From assembly GCF_004328645.1 (NCBI RefSeq), contig NZ_CP031395.1, forward strand, positions 124,001-188,000: 64,000 nucleotides of DNA, written 5' to 3'. Positions 19,873 through 28,541 of this stretch are shown here, piece after piece. A model generated the notes under the pieces. The model had not been told where the DNA came from. It did not search any database and saw nothing but the letters and a program-made list of their open reading frames with translations. Made by a program: the position numbers and the translations under genes. This DNA is from Hylemonella gracilis. GTDB lineage: Bacteria; Pseudomonadota; Gammaproteobacteria; Burkholderiales; Burkholderiaceae_C. How positions within the stretch are numbered: position 1 is the first letter of the stretch; the number at the start of each line of letters is the position of its first letter.

Positions 19873-20921
19873 CAGCGGATTTCAGGACTGGGCTCGCGCT
19901 CCATCAGGGCCTGCACGGCCTGCTGCGGCTGCATCTCACCATCCAGCAGAGCCACGACGGCCTCGGTGACGGGCATGTCCACGCCCAGGTGCCGCGCCCT
20001 TTGCGCGACCGTGCGGGCGCAGTAGACGCCTTCGGCCACATGGCCAAGCGAGGTCACGGCCTCGTCCAGGGTCTTGCCCTGGGCCAGCAGCAACCCCACC
20101 TTGCGGTTGCGGCTGAGGTCGCCGGTGGCGGTCAGCACCAAGTCTCCCAAGCCAGACAGGCCCATGAAGGTCTCGGCGCGCGCGCCCAGGGCAAGACCGA
20201 AACGCATCATCTCGGCCAGGCCGCGGGTGATCAGCGCGGCACGGGCATTCAGACCCAGGCTCAGTCCGTCACACAGGCCAGTGGCGATGGCCAGGATGTT
20301 CTTGACGGCGCCGCCCACCTCCACACCGACCAGGTCGTCGTTTTCATAGACCCGCAGGCGCGGGCTGTGGAAGGCCTGTACCAGGCGTTCGCGCACCAAG
20401 GCATGGGCACTGGCCGCGACCAGGGCCGTGGGCTGTCCCTGGGCGACTTCCTGCGCGAAGCTGGGACCGCTCAGCACACCGGCTTGCAGTCCCGGCGCGA
20501 CCTGCGCCTGCACCTCATGGGCCATCAGCCCCACGGGCTGTGCCTGCCCTGCCTCGCCATCGGTGCTAGCCCCGGGCCGGGGCAGGCTGCGCTCCAAGCC
20601 CTTGCAGATCCAGGCGACGGGCACTCGGCAATTCCGCAACTCTTGCAGCAGACCACGCAGGCCGGCCATGGGCGCGCCCAGGATGACCAAATCCTGTTCC
20701 GTGCAGAAGTTCACGACCTCGGCGCCATCCACGATCTTCAGATCACCCGGCAAGGGCAGGCCCGGCAGGTAGCGCGCATTGACACGGTCGGCGCGCATGG
20801 CACGCGCTTGCGCAGCGTCGCGCGCCCAAAGGGTAACCCGATGGGCCTGACGCGGGTTGTCGCTGGCGCTGACGGCCAGCGCCGTGCCCCATGCGCCAGC
20901 GCCCAGGACCAGGATGTTCAT
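19872..20921 (-). CDS. gpsA: Glycerol-3-phosphate dehydrogenase [NAD(P)+]
   Basis: A 349-aa enzyme making sn-glycerol 3-phosphate for phospholipids. [16 protein letters not shown] is the Rossmann nucleotide loop; [17 protein letters not shown] contains the catalytic Lys; [20 protein letters not shown] is the substrate-binding motif. An insertion ([19 protein letters not shown]) lengthens it slightly over the usual 330 aa. It follows secB by about 21 bp in the same direction, and its stop overlaps the start of the first chimeric frame. Confidence 0.97.
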   Translation of the reverse strand: MNILVLGAGAWGTALAVSASDNPRQAHRVTLWARDAAQARAMRADRVNARYLPGLPLPGDLKIVDGAEVVNFCTEQDLVILGAPMAGLRGLLQELRNCRVPVAWICKGLERSLPRPGASTDGEAGQAQPVGLMAHEVQAQVAPGLQAGVLSGPSFAQEVAQGQPTALVAASAHALVRERLVQAFHSPRLRVYENDDLVGVEVGGAVKNILAIATGLCDGLSLGLNARAALITRGLAEMMRFGLALGARAETFMGLSGLGDLVLTATGDLSRNRKVGLLLAQGKTLDEAVTSLGHVAEGVYCARTVAQRARHLGVDMPVTEAVVALLDGEMQPQQAVQALMEREPSPEIR

Positions 20922-20942
20922 GCGGGGGCGCTCGGCCTGGCG

Positions 20943-21404
20943 TTACTGAATCTGTTGTCCCGCGGCGCCATTCGTCGCCCCGCCGGCCACTTGTTGCTGC
21001 TCATACAAGGCCTGGAAGTTGATTTCCTGCAGGTGCACGGGCGGAAAGCCCGCGCGCTGGACCAAGTCCGCCATATTGCCGCGCAGGTAGGGGAAGACGA
21101 TCTGGGGGCAAACCACGCCCAGCACGGGTCCCATCTGGGTCGACGGCACGTTGCGAATCTCGAAGATGCCGGCCTGCTTGGCTTCCACCAGAAACACTGT
21201 CTTGTCTGCGATCTTGGTGGTGACAGTGGCGGTCACGCTGACCTCGAACACCCCATCGGCCACGGGCTCGCCCGCGACATTGAGCTGGATGTCAACCGAC
21301 GGCTGCTCGTTCTGCAGAAAGATGGCCGGGGAATTGGGTTGTTCCAGCGAGGCCTCCTTGAGGTAGACACGCTGAATCTGGAAGACAGGTTGTTGTTCGG
21401 CCAT
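20943..21404 (-). CDS. secB: Protein-export chaperone SecB
   Basis: A 153-aa cytoplasmic chaperone that holds preproteins unfolded for Sec[23 protein letters not shown] and [29 protein letters not shown] are the conserved family segments. It lies between grxC and gpsA, matching the common grxC-secB-gpsA order of proteobacteria. Intact. Confidence 0.97.
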   Translation of the reverse strand: MAEQQPVFQIQRVYLKEASLEQPNSPAIFLQNEQPSVDIQLNVAGEPVADGVFEVSVTATVTTKIADKTVFLVEAKQAGIFEIRNVPSTQMGPVLGVVCPQIVFPYLRGNMADLVQRAGFPPVHLQEINFQALYEQQQVAGGATNGAAGQQIQ

Positions 21405-21508
21405 GATGGTCTCGGTTGTCTCTTGGAATGTGAACTGTGAGGTACGAACCCGCCCGGCGGCAATCGCCAGACAGGTCGAAATGGGTCACGCGCGCCGCCG
21501 TGTGCGTG

Positions 21509-21775
21509 TCAGGCGGGAGTATGACCGAGCAGGGGCAGCAAACCGCCCTGCGCATCCAGCGCCATCAGGTCATCGCAGCCCCCGACGTGCGTCTGGCCGA
21601 TGAAAATCTGCGGCACCGTGCGGCGACCGGTGATGGCCATCATCTGGTCACGCTGCGCCGGATCGGCATCGATGCGAACTTCCTCGATTTGCTCCACGCC
21701 CCGGGCCTTGAGCAATTGCTTGGCGCGAATGCAATAAGGACAAACCGCCGTGGTGTACATCTTGACGTGCTGCAT
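21509..21775 (-). CDS. grxC: Glutaredoxin 3
   Basis: An 88-aa dithiol glutaredoxin. The redox motif CPYC is at residues 12-15, followed by the TVPQIFIG cis-proline segment and the GGCDD glutathione-binding motif. It reduces protein disulphides with glutathione. Three bp separate it from the upstream rhodanese gene, and 104 bp lie between it and secB. Confidence 0.95.
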   Translation of the reverse strand: MQHVKMYTTAVCPYCIRAKQLLKARGVEQIEEVRIDADPAQRDQMMAITGRRTVPQIFIGQTHVGGCDDLMALDAQGGLLPLLGHTPA

Positions 21776-21778
21776 GGT

Positions 21779-22213
21779 TCAACCCTTGGCAGTTTTGCCA
21801 TCCTGGGCCTTGCCGGAGGAGGCGACGGGCAGATTGGCGGCGCGCCAACCCTTCATCCCACCGGACAGGGCGATGGCGCGCTCATAGCCGAGGCCTTTGG
21901 CCGTTCGGGCTGCCGCAACCGCGCGCGAACCGCTGGCACACATGAAGATCACCGGCACCGCCTTGTTCTTCACCGTCTGCGGCAGTTGCTCGCTCAGTTG
22001 CGCCAGGGGCACGCTTTTGGCGCCATTGGCATGCGCCGCCGCGTATTCGTCGGCGCTGCTCACGTCGACGAGCACCGCTTTTTCACGGTTGATCAGTTGC
22101 ACGGCGGCCGCGGGCGTGAGAGCGCCAGCCCCGCTCAGGGCGGGACGCAGCAGCAGGAGGCCGGAGACGAGGACCACAAGAATCAGGGCCCAGTTATGAA
22201 GAATGAAATCCAC
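21779..22213 (-). CDS. Membrane-anchored rhodanese-like protein
   Basis: A 144-aa protein with one N-terminal transmembrane helix ([15 protein letters not shown]) and a rhodanese domain. The active-site loop CASGSRA keeps the catalytic Cys and the C-x4-R pattern. It resembles E. coli YibN, which is also encoded next to grxC and secB. A sulphur-transfer or membrane-associated redox role is inferred. It is divergent from gpmA with about 93 bp between. Confidence 0.88.
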   Translation of the reverse strand: MDFILHNWALILVVLVSGLLLLRPALSGAGALTPAAAVQLINREKAVLVDVSSADEYAAAHANGAKSVPLAQLSEQLPQTVKNKAVPVIFMCASGSRAVAAARTAKGLGYERAIALSGGMKGWRAANLPVASSGKAQDGKTAKG

Positions 22214-22306
22214 GGAAATCCTTGCACCGGTTCTAGAAAGAAGGAGATTTTAAAATGGCGGGCTTACCCCCGCGAAAAACGCCTTCCTTACCCTTATACA
22301 AGCGAC

Positions 22307-23046
22307 ATGTACAAACTCGTGCTCATCCGCCACGGTGAATCAACCTGGAACCTGGAAAACCGCTTCACCGGCTGGACGGATGTGGATCTCACCCCCACCG
22401 GCGTGGCCCAGGCCATGGCTGCGGGCCAGCTGCTGAAGGCCGAAGGCTATGACTTCGACGTGGCCTACACCAGCGTGCTCCAGCGCGCCATCCACACCCT
22501 CTGGCATGTGCTGGACGGCTTAGACCGCGCCTGGCTGCCCGTGGTCAAGCACTGGCGCCTGAACGAGCGTCATTACGGCGCGCTCCAAGGACTGAACAAG
22601 GCCGACATGACCCGGCAGTACGGCGAAGCCCAGGTCCTGGTCTGGCGCCGCAGCTACGACACGCCGCCACCGGCACTGGAAGCCACCGATCCGCGCAGCG
22701 AACGCGGCGATCGGCGTTACGCCCAGCTGGCGCAAGCCGAGATTCCGCTGACCGAATGCCTGAAGGACACCGTGGCACGGGTCATCCCGTTCTGGAACGA
22801 CAGCATGGCCCCGCCATCAAGGCGGGCAAGCGCCTGGTCGTGGCCGCGCATGGCAATTCCATCCGGGCCCTGCTCAAGCATCTGGACGGGATTTCTGACG
22901 CGGACATCGTGGGCCTGAACATTCCCAACGGGATTCCACTGGTCTACGAGTTGGACGCGGACCTGCGACCCATCCGCCATTACTACCTGGGTGACGCGGA
23001 AGCAGCGGCCAAGGCAGCGGCGGCCGTGGCGCGGCAAGGCACCTGA
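22307..23046 (+). pseudogene. gpmA: 2,3-bisphosphoglycerate-dependent phosphoglycerate mutase, frameshifted
   Basis: The first frame ([23 protein letters not shown], catalytic His in RHGE) runs well to PFWNDSM, then turns to nonsense and stops at 22918. The remainder ([22 protein letters not shown], holding the second catalytic His) continues in another frame to 23046. One missing C in the CCCC run at 22809-22812 would restore a 246-aa GpmA of normal length. The sequence on both sides is perfectly conserved, so this is either a very recent mutation or a homopolymer base-calling error. Glycolytic mutase is normally important, which favours the latter. Confidence 0.9.
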
Positions 23047-23214
23047 GCGAGGTGCCCTGCCCCGTTCAGGAAGTTACCAAGTCCATGTCCCCGGCCAGAC
23101 CCAAGAAAGCCGCGAGCGTGTATATTGGCTACGGATTCCATCCGCCACGTGCGGGTGGAAAAAACAACTCTTAGGCCTCTTCATTCGAGCCTCCTTATTC
23201 CTCGGGCAAATACC

Positions 23215-24657
23215 ATGGGGCAAAAACTGAAAATTGCAGGCTGGGTTTCGCTGGGCGTGCTCGCGGGCGCGCTCACCACGGTGTCGCTGCAGACTGTCGC
23301 GCGCAACGCGGCGGCACCACTGCCACTGGAAGAACTGCAGCAGCTGGCCGCTGTATTCAGCCTGATCAAGACCGATTACGTCGAACCGGTCGATGAAAAG
23401 AAACTCATCACGGACGCGATCTCGGGCATGGTGTCCAGCCTGGACCCGCATTCCCAGTACTTCGACAAGAAGAGCTATAAGGAATTCCGCGAAGGCACCT
23501 CGGGCCGTTTCGTGGGCGTGGGCATCGAGATCACGCAAGAAGACGGACTGGTCAAGATCGTCTCGCCCATCGAGGGTTCCCCTGCCGATCGCGCCGGACT
23601 CAAGACCAATGACCTGATCACCCGCATCGACGACACCGCCGTCAAGGGCCTGACGCTGAACGAAGCCGTCAAGCGCATGCGCGGCGAGCCCAACACCAAG
23701 GTCATCCTGACCATCTTCCGCAAGGATGAGAACCGGTCCTTCCCGGTGACCATCGTGCGCGAGGAGATCAAGACCCAGTCCGTCAAGGGCAAGGTGATCG
23801 AGCCGGGTTACGCCTGGGTGCGCCTGTCCCAGTTCCAGGAACGGACGGTCGAGGATTTCGTCAGGAAGATTGGCGACATCTACAAGCAGGAGCCCAATCT
23901 CAAGGGTCTGGTGCTGGACCTGCGCAACGATCCTGGGGGCCTGCTGGACGCGGCTGTCGCGATTTCCGCGGCCTTCCTGCCCGAGAACGTGACCGTGGTG
24001 TCCACCGATGGCCAGTTGGCGGAGAGCAAGTACACCTTCAAGGCCTCGCCCGAACATTACCTGCGCCGCAGCGGGGCAGATCCGCTCAAGCGCCTGCCGG
24101 CGACCCTCAAGAAGGTCCCGCTGGTGGTGCTGGTCAACGAAGGTTCCGCCTCGGCCAGCGAGATTGTGGCCGGGGCCCTGCAGGACCACAAGCGCGCCAC
24201 CCTCATGGGTAGCCAGACCTTTGGCAAGGGCTCGGTCCAGACCGTGCGCCCACTGGGACCGGATACCGGACTGAAGATCACCACCGCGCGTTATTACACC
24301 CCCTCGGGTCGCTCGATCCAGGCCAAGGGCATCCTGCCCGAGATACTGGTGGACGAAACCCCGGAAGGGGATCTGTTCGCCGCCCTGCGTACCCGTGAGG
24401 CCGACCTGGACAAGCATTTGTCCAACGGCGACGGCAAGGAGGAAAAACGCCAGCAGGACGAGCGCTCCAAGGCGCGCGACGCAGCCATGAAGCGCCTCGA
24501 GGAAGAAGCCAAGAAGCCGCCGTCCGAGCGCAAGCTGCCCGAATACGGTAGTTCGGAAGACTTCCAGCTCATGCAGGCGCTGAACCAGCTCAAGGGCCGG
24601 CCGGTGATGGTCAGCAAGACGCTGGCCGAACGCAAGGAAGAGCCGAAAGAAAACTGA
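23215..24657 (+). CDS. ctpA: C-terminal processing peptidase, S41 family
   Basis: A 480-aa envelope protease. An N-terminal signal-anchor (KIAGWVSLGVLAGALTTVSL) is followed by a PDZ domain (roughly residues 90-170, with VGVGIEITQEDGLVKIVSPIEGSPADRAG) and the S41 catalytic domain with Ser in NEGSASASEIVAGAL and Lys in QTFGKGSVQT. The C-terminus is charged. It trims the C-termini of periplasmic substrates. ATG 23215 was chosen because it gives the signal-anchor. It follows gpmA, as in many Betaproteobacteria, and is followed after 13 bp by a moeB-like gene. Confidence 0.95.
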   Translation: MGQKLKIAGWVSLGVLAGALTTVSLQTVARNAAAPLPLEELQQLAAVFSLIKTDYVEPVDEKKLITDAISGMVSSLDPHSQYFDKKSYKEFREGTSGRFVGVGIEITQEDGLVKIVSPIEGSPADRAGLKTNDLITRIDDTAVKGLTLNEAVKRMRGEPNTKVILTIFRKDENRSFPVTIVREEIKTQSVKGKVIEPGYAWVRLSQFQERTVEDFVRKIGDIYKQEPNLKGLVLDLRNDPGGLLDAAVAISAAFLPENVTVVSTDGQLAESKYTFKASPEHYLRRSGADPLKRLPATLKKVPLVVLVNEGSASASEIVAGALQDHKRATLMGSQTFGKGSVQTVRPLGPDTGLKITTARYYTPSGRSIQAKGILPEILVDETPEGDLFAALRTREADLDKHLSNGDGKEEKRQQDERSKARDAAMKRLEEEAKKPPSERKLPEYGSSEDFQLMQALNQLKGRPVMVSKTLAERKEEPKEN

Positions 24658-24670
24658 ATCGGCTCAGTCC

Positions 24671-25465
24671 ATGACCGATGACGAGTTGCTGCGGTATTCG
24701 CGGCATATCCTGCTGGACGAGATCGGCATCGAAGGCCAGCAGCGCATTCTGGACGGCAAAGTTCTGCTGATCGGCGCGGGAGGACTGGGGTCACCCGCCG
24801 CGCTCTACCTGGCCGCGGCGGGCGTTGGCGCCGGCACCGGACAGATCACCCTGGTGGATCCGGACACGGTGGACCTGACCAATCTGCAGCGGCAGATTGC
24901 CCACAGCACCGCGCGCGTGGGCATGCCCAAAGTGGCCTCCGCCGAAGACGCCATCACCGCGCTGAATCCCGCCGTAAGGGTACGGGCCATCGCTCGGCGC
25001 GCCGACGCCGAGTTGCTGGCATCCCTGGTGGCCGAGACCGACGTGGTGCTCGATTGCAGCGACAACTACGCCACCAGGCAAGCCGTGAACGCCGCCTGCG
25101 TGCAAGCCGTCAAGCCCCTGGTTTCGGGTGCCGTGATCCGTTTTGACGGACAGGTCGCCGTCTATGACCCGCGACAGGAAGAATCCCCCTGTTACGCCTG
25201 TCTGTTCGACCCGCGCGAGGCATTCGAAGAAGCGATGTGCTCCACGATGGGTGTCTTCGCGCCCCTGGTCGGCGTGATCGGCGCCACGCAGGCCGCGGAA
25301 GCGCTGCGCTTGCTCATGGCCTCGGCAGATGGCGCCAAGCACTCATTGCCCACCTCACCTCTGACCGGCCGCCTGCTGATGCTTGATGGCCTGCGCATGC
25401 GCTGGAACGAAGTTCAGGTGCCTCGCAACCCCGCCTGCCCGGTGTGTGGTCGTCCCCACGGGTGA
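24671..25465 (+). CDS. HesA/MoeB/ThiF-family adenylyltransferase
   Basis: A 264-aa E1-like enzyme. RYSRHILLDEIGIEGQQ and the nucleotide loop LLIGAGGLGSPAALYLAAAGVG are typical, as are NLQRQIAHS, DCSDNYATRQAVN and zinc-binding CYAC with CPVC at the C-terminus. Members adenylate the C-terminal Gly-Gly of MoaD or ThiS for molybdopterin or thiamine sulphur transfer. The sequence alone does not say which carrier it serves, and no moa or thi gene is near. It is probably co-transcribed with ctpA. Confidence 0.9.
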   Translation: MTDDELLRYSRHILLDEIGIEGQQRILDGKVLLIGAGGLGSPAALYLAAAGVGAGTGQITLVDPDTVDLTNLQRQIAHSTARVGMPKVASAEDAITALNPAVRVRAIARRADAELLASLVAETDVVLDCSDNYATRQAVNAACVQAVKPLVSGAVIRFDGQVAVYDPRQEESPCYACLFDPREAFEEAMCSTMGVFAPLVGVIGATQAAEALRLLMASADGAKHSLPTSPLTGRLLMLDGLRMRWNEVQVPRNPACPVCGRPHG

Positions 25466-25626
25466 ACCTCGCCGATCAACCTGAGCAGGCACCCCTCACC
25501 GCAGCAGGATGCAAGCCGCTGAAAGCCCGATTTGCAGGCTTTACCCCACGGTATTCCCGCGCCAGCCGCCCACGGGGTCGATAGACTTTACCTTTCCTTA
25601 CAGTCCCCCAACCCCGTCCTGTCATT

Positions 25627-26520
25627 TTGCTGGTGTCCACATTCCGAGCGCCTCCGGCGTCCCCCGCCCCGTCCTCCAAACCCTCGCCCCGGTCCGTTCA
25701 AGGCCAAGGGGCGGGACGGGTATTGGCCGTCACCAGTGGCAAGGGCGGCGTGGGCAAGACTTTCGTTTCCGCCAATCTGGCCGCCGCGCTGGCACGGCGC
25801 GGCCTGCGTGTGCTGGTGCTGGATGCCGACCTGGGCTTAGCCAATCTGGACGTGGTGCTCAACCTCTACGCCCGCATCACCCTGCACGATGTACTGACCG
25901 GCAAGGCTAAACTTGAACAGGCCATCGTCCCCGCGCCGGGCGGATTCTCGGTTTTGATGGGTGGCTCGGGCATGGCGGAGTACGCCCGGCTCACACCGGA
26001 CATGCGTGACAAGTTCACGCAGGTGCTGAACACGCTGACGCCCCGGTACGACGTGGTGCTGCTGGACACCGGCGCGGGCATTTCCGACGCTGTGTTGTTT
26101 GCGATCTCGCTCGCCTCCGAAGTGCTGCTGGTCGCCACCCCGGAACCGACGTCCTTGACCGATGCCTATGCCACCATCAAGGTGCTGGTCAATCAGCAGC
26201 GCCGTCCCCGCATCCACATGATCGTCAACCAGGCCAGCCGCCCCGGGGACGGTCGCGCAATCACCATGCAATTGCAGCAGGTTGTGGAACGTTTTGTCGT
26301 GCCCGAAGGCGCGGAAGGTGCCGAGGGTGCCTCGCATGCGGGAGAAGCCGGTCGCCTGATCCACCTGGGAGACATCCCCAGCGATCCGGCCGTGCGTCAG
26401 GCGGTGATGCGTCGCCAATTGCTGATGCAGGCCATGCCCGGCGCCCCAGCCGCCCTGGCCATGGTTCAGGTGGCCAGCAAGCTGCAAGACACCGCCCTGC
26501 GTCCCGGCACAGGGGATTGA
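25627..26520 (+). CDS. Orphan FlhG/MinD-like ParA-family ATPase
   Basis: About 297 aa. After a Pro/Ser-rich leader, VTSGKGGVGKTFVSANLAAALA is the deviant Walker A of ParA/MinD proteins; LVLDADLGLANLDVVLNL and VVLLDTGAGISDAVLF are switch and Walker B elements; the DLGLANLDV form is typical of FlhG/FleN, which limit flagellar number. No flhF, fliA or other flagellar gene is in the window. The start is uncertain: the frame opens with TTG 25627 or GTG 25633, without a good ribosome site. The 160 bp upstream hold no other gene. Confidence 0.8.
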   Translation: MLVSTFRAPPASPAPSSKPSPRSVQGQGAGRVLAVTSGKGGVGKTFVSANLAAALARRGLRVLVLDADLGLANLDVVLNLYARITLHDVLTGKAKLEQAIVPAPGGFSVLMGGSGMAEYARLTPDMRDKFTQVLNTLTPRYDVVLLDTGAGISDAVLFAISLASEVLLVATPEPTSLTDAYATIKVLVNQQRRPRIHMIVNQASRPGDGRAITMQLQQVVERFVVPEGAEGAEGASHAGEAGRLIHLGDIPSDPAVRQAVMRRQLLMQAMPGAPAALAMVQVASKLQDTALRPGTGD

Positions 26521-26579
26521 CCCATTCATCGTCGCAGCCGCCAGGCCCGCACCTGGGTGCTCCCTGGATCTGCACCGAC

Positions 26580-27764
26580 TCACCAGGGCGAATCCTCGCC
26601 CCCGTCGTCATCTTCTTCCAGGACGCCGCCCACCACGGCAGCATCCATGGCTTTCACATGCCCGCCCGACGCAAACCAGCGGTAGACGGCGGGACGCGCC
26701 CGCAAAAGCGCCTTGGGATCGGCATGGAACAAGGCAAAGGATTCGGCGAAGGACTCCTGGACGGATTCTCGACCGTAGTCCGTCGGCGGAGGCAGACCGG
26801 CCAGCGCGCGCGCATAGGCCGCGATGACTGGCCCGGGGCCCCTCAGGCGCTCGGCCTCGGCGATCAATTCATCGTAACGACGCACCAATTCGTCGTGCCG
26901 CCGGATGAGCGCGTTGTAGCGAGCCGGCTGGTCTCGCAAGCGCCATGCATCACTGCGGTACTTCTCGGCGGCGACGCGGTGACTTTCGGCAACGCACAGC
27001 GCGCGCCGCGCAGGTGCGCGCTCCACGGCATGGCCAATTTCATGGAGCAGGGGAAACAGCACGGCGTCACGCGGGGCGGCGACGTCACCCACGAAGAGAT
27101 ACCGGTTGAACCTCGCGCCCGCCGGATACAGCGTGATCCGCGCCAGGCAACCATCCAGCTCATACCGCGCGGCCTTGTCACGCCCCAGATCGCGCTGGCT
27201 GCGCTCGAAGCGCACCGTGCGAAGGACGGTCAGTTCCTCGGGCAGCAGCAGCGCGAGTGACTCGGTCAGAGACTGGCGCTCCGCCTCGCTCCAGTCTCCC
27301 CGGAAATTGCGCTCCAGCCCGAAACGCTCGCGGATCTTCGATTCCGTGAGCGCCGCCTCGCGAGGTGCGTCGCCACGCGACGACAGGACGCGCAGGCTGT
27401 CGTTCTGGCCGATTAGCACCGACACGGGCGACGAACCCTGGCCCACGACGTGGATGCGCATGTCGTACTCGCCGCCTGTACGTCCAAGCAAAACGGCCGC
27501 CCACAAGGCGCCTATCTCGGCCGTGGGCAACAGCGGCAAGGTCGCCGCGTTCAGCGCCATTTCCTTGCCATCGGCGTCCACCCAGACGGCACGGCGACCA
27601 TCAAGGCGTCGGAGAATCTCATCCGGCAAGGCGCGCACCTGCTTTTCCGGCAGGGGCTCATGCCGCAGCTCCGTTCTGTCGTAGAAAAGTTGCGGTGTTC
27701 CACAACCGCCGAGCAGCAACGCGACCGCCAGAAGCGGGAGAACGGCCTTGACGGGGAATCTCAA
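26580..27764 (-). CDS. Lipoprotein with HEIGH metallopeptidase-like motif
   Basis: A 394-aa protein. A signal peptide ends in a lipobox (LLLGGC), so the mature protein begins at a lipidated Cys in the envelope. The motif FPLLHEIGHAVE contains an HExxH zinc-binding pattern near residue 235, within an otherwise charged helical domain. I do not recognise a named family. Protease activity is inferred from the motif alone; the third zinc ligand is not obvious. It lies just after folE on the same strand (22-bp gap). Confidence 0.75.
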   Translation of the reverse strand: MRFPVKAVLPLLAVALLLGGCGTPQLFYDRTELRHEPLPEKQVRALPDEILRRLDGRRAVWVDADGKEMALNAATLPLLPTAEIGALWAAVLLGRTGGEYDMRIHVVGQGSSPVSVLIGQNDSLRVLSSRGDAPREAALTESKIRERFGLERNFRGDWSEAERQSLTESLALLLPEELTVLRTVRFERSQRDLGRDKAARYELDGCLARITLYPAGARFNRYLFVGDVAAPRDAVLFPLLHEIGHAVERAPARRALCVAESHRVAAEKYRSDAWRLRDQPARYNALIRRHDELVRRYDELIAEAERLRGPGPVIAAYARALAGLPPPTDYGRESVQESFAESFALFHADPKALLRARPAVYRWFASGGHVKAMDAAVVGGVLEEDDDGGEDSPW

Positions 27765-27786
27765 GCGCCGCCCCAGGTCGTGCCGC

Positions 27787-28521
27787 CTACCTCTGACGCG
27801 GGATCAGGGACAGGAACTCCTGCCGCAGGACCGCGTCCTTGAGGAACACGCCGCGCATCACGGAATTGAGCATCTTGCTGTCCATGTCACGCACGCCACG
27901 CCAGGACATGCAGTAGTGGTTGGCCTCCATCACCAGCGCCAGGCCATCGGGCCGGGTCTTCTTCATGATCAGGTCGGCCAGCTGCACCACGGCTTCTTCC
28001 TGGATCTGCGGGCGACTCATCACCCATTCCGCCAAACGTGCGTACTTCGAAAGACCGATCACGTTGGTGGCCTGGTTCGGCATGACACCGATCCAGAGCC
28101 GGCCGATCACCGGCACGAAATGATGGCTGCAGGCGCTGCGCACGGTGATGGGGCCGACGATCATCAGTTCGTTCAGATGCTCGGCGTTGGGGAACTCCGT
28201 GATACGGGGCGAGGGTAAGTACCGCCCCTTGAACACTTCGTTCAGGTACATCTTGGCCACGCGGCGAGCCGTGCTCCCCGTATTGTGGTCGTTCCCCGTG
28301 TCGATCACGAGGCTGTCGAGCACCCCCTGCATCTTGCTCTCGACCTCGTCGAGCAGGGCCTCCAGCTCACCGGGCTGAATGAAATCGGCGATGTTGTCGT
28401 TGGCGTTGAATCGCTGCTTGGCCGCCTTCACACGCTCACGGATCTTGACGGACACCGGCACGCCTTCGTCGGCACCTGCGAGGGTGGTGGACAAGGCTGC
28501 AGAAATGAGGGAGGAAGTCAT
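27787..28521 (-). CDS. folE: GTP cyclohydrolase I
   Basis: A 244-aa enzyme converting GTP to 7,8-dihydroneopterin triphosphate, the first step of folate synthesis. DTGNDHNTGSTARRVAKMYLNEVFKGRY, ITVRSACSHHFVPVIGRLWIGVMP (zinc-binding Cys and His pair) and EANHYCMSWRGVRD (third ligand Cys) are diagnostic for the zinc-dependent FolE1 type. The next folate enzyme, NudB, is encoded about 2.2 kb upstream on the same strand. Confidence 0.96.
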   Translation of the reverse strand: MTSSLISAALSTTLAGADEGVPVSVKIRERVKAAKQRFNANDNIADFIQPGELEALLDEVESKMQGVLDSLVIDTGNDHNTGSTARRVAKMYLNEVFKGRYLPSPRITEFPNAEHLNELMIVGPITVRSACSHHFVPVIGRLWIGVMPNQATNVIGLSKYARLAEWVMSRPQIQEEAVVQLADLIMKKTRPDGLALVMEANHYCMSWRGVRDMDSKMLNSVMRGVFLKDAVLRQEFLSLIPRQR

Positions 28522-28541
28522 GGGAATATCGTAACAGGGGC

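Larger units (their letters stand above)
18903..19913. repeat. Exact tandem triplication of a 335-bp gpsA/nadC junction segment
   Basis: Units lie at 18903-19237, 19238-19572 and 19573-19907, each starting with GGCCTG; the same hexamer closes the array at 19908-19913. GGCCTG occurs in both parent genes (near the 3' end of gpsA and about 300 bp into nadC), so it marks the microhomology at which the duplication formed. The copies read as identical. Each contains the last 12 codons of gpsA and the first 100 codons of nadC. Confidence 0.95.
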
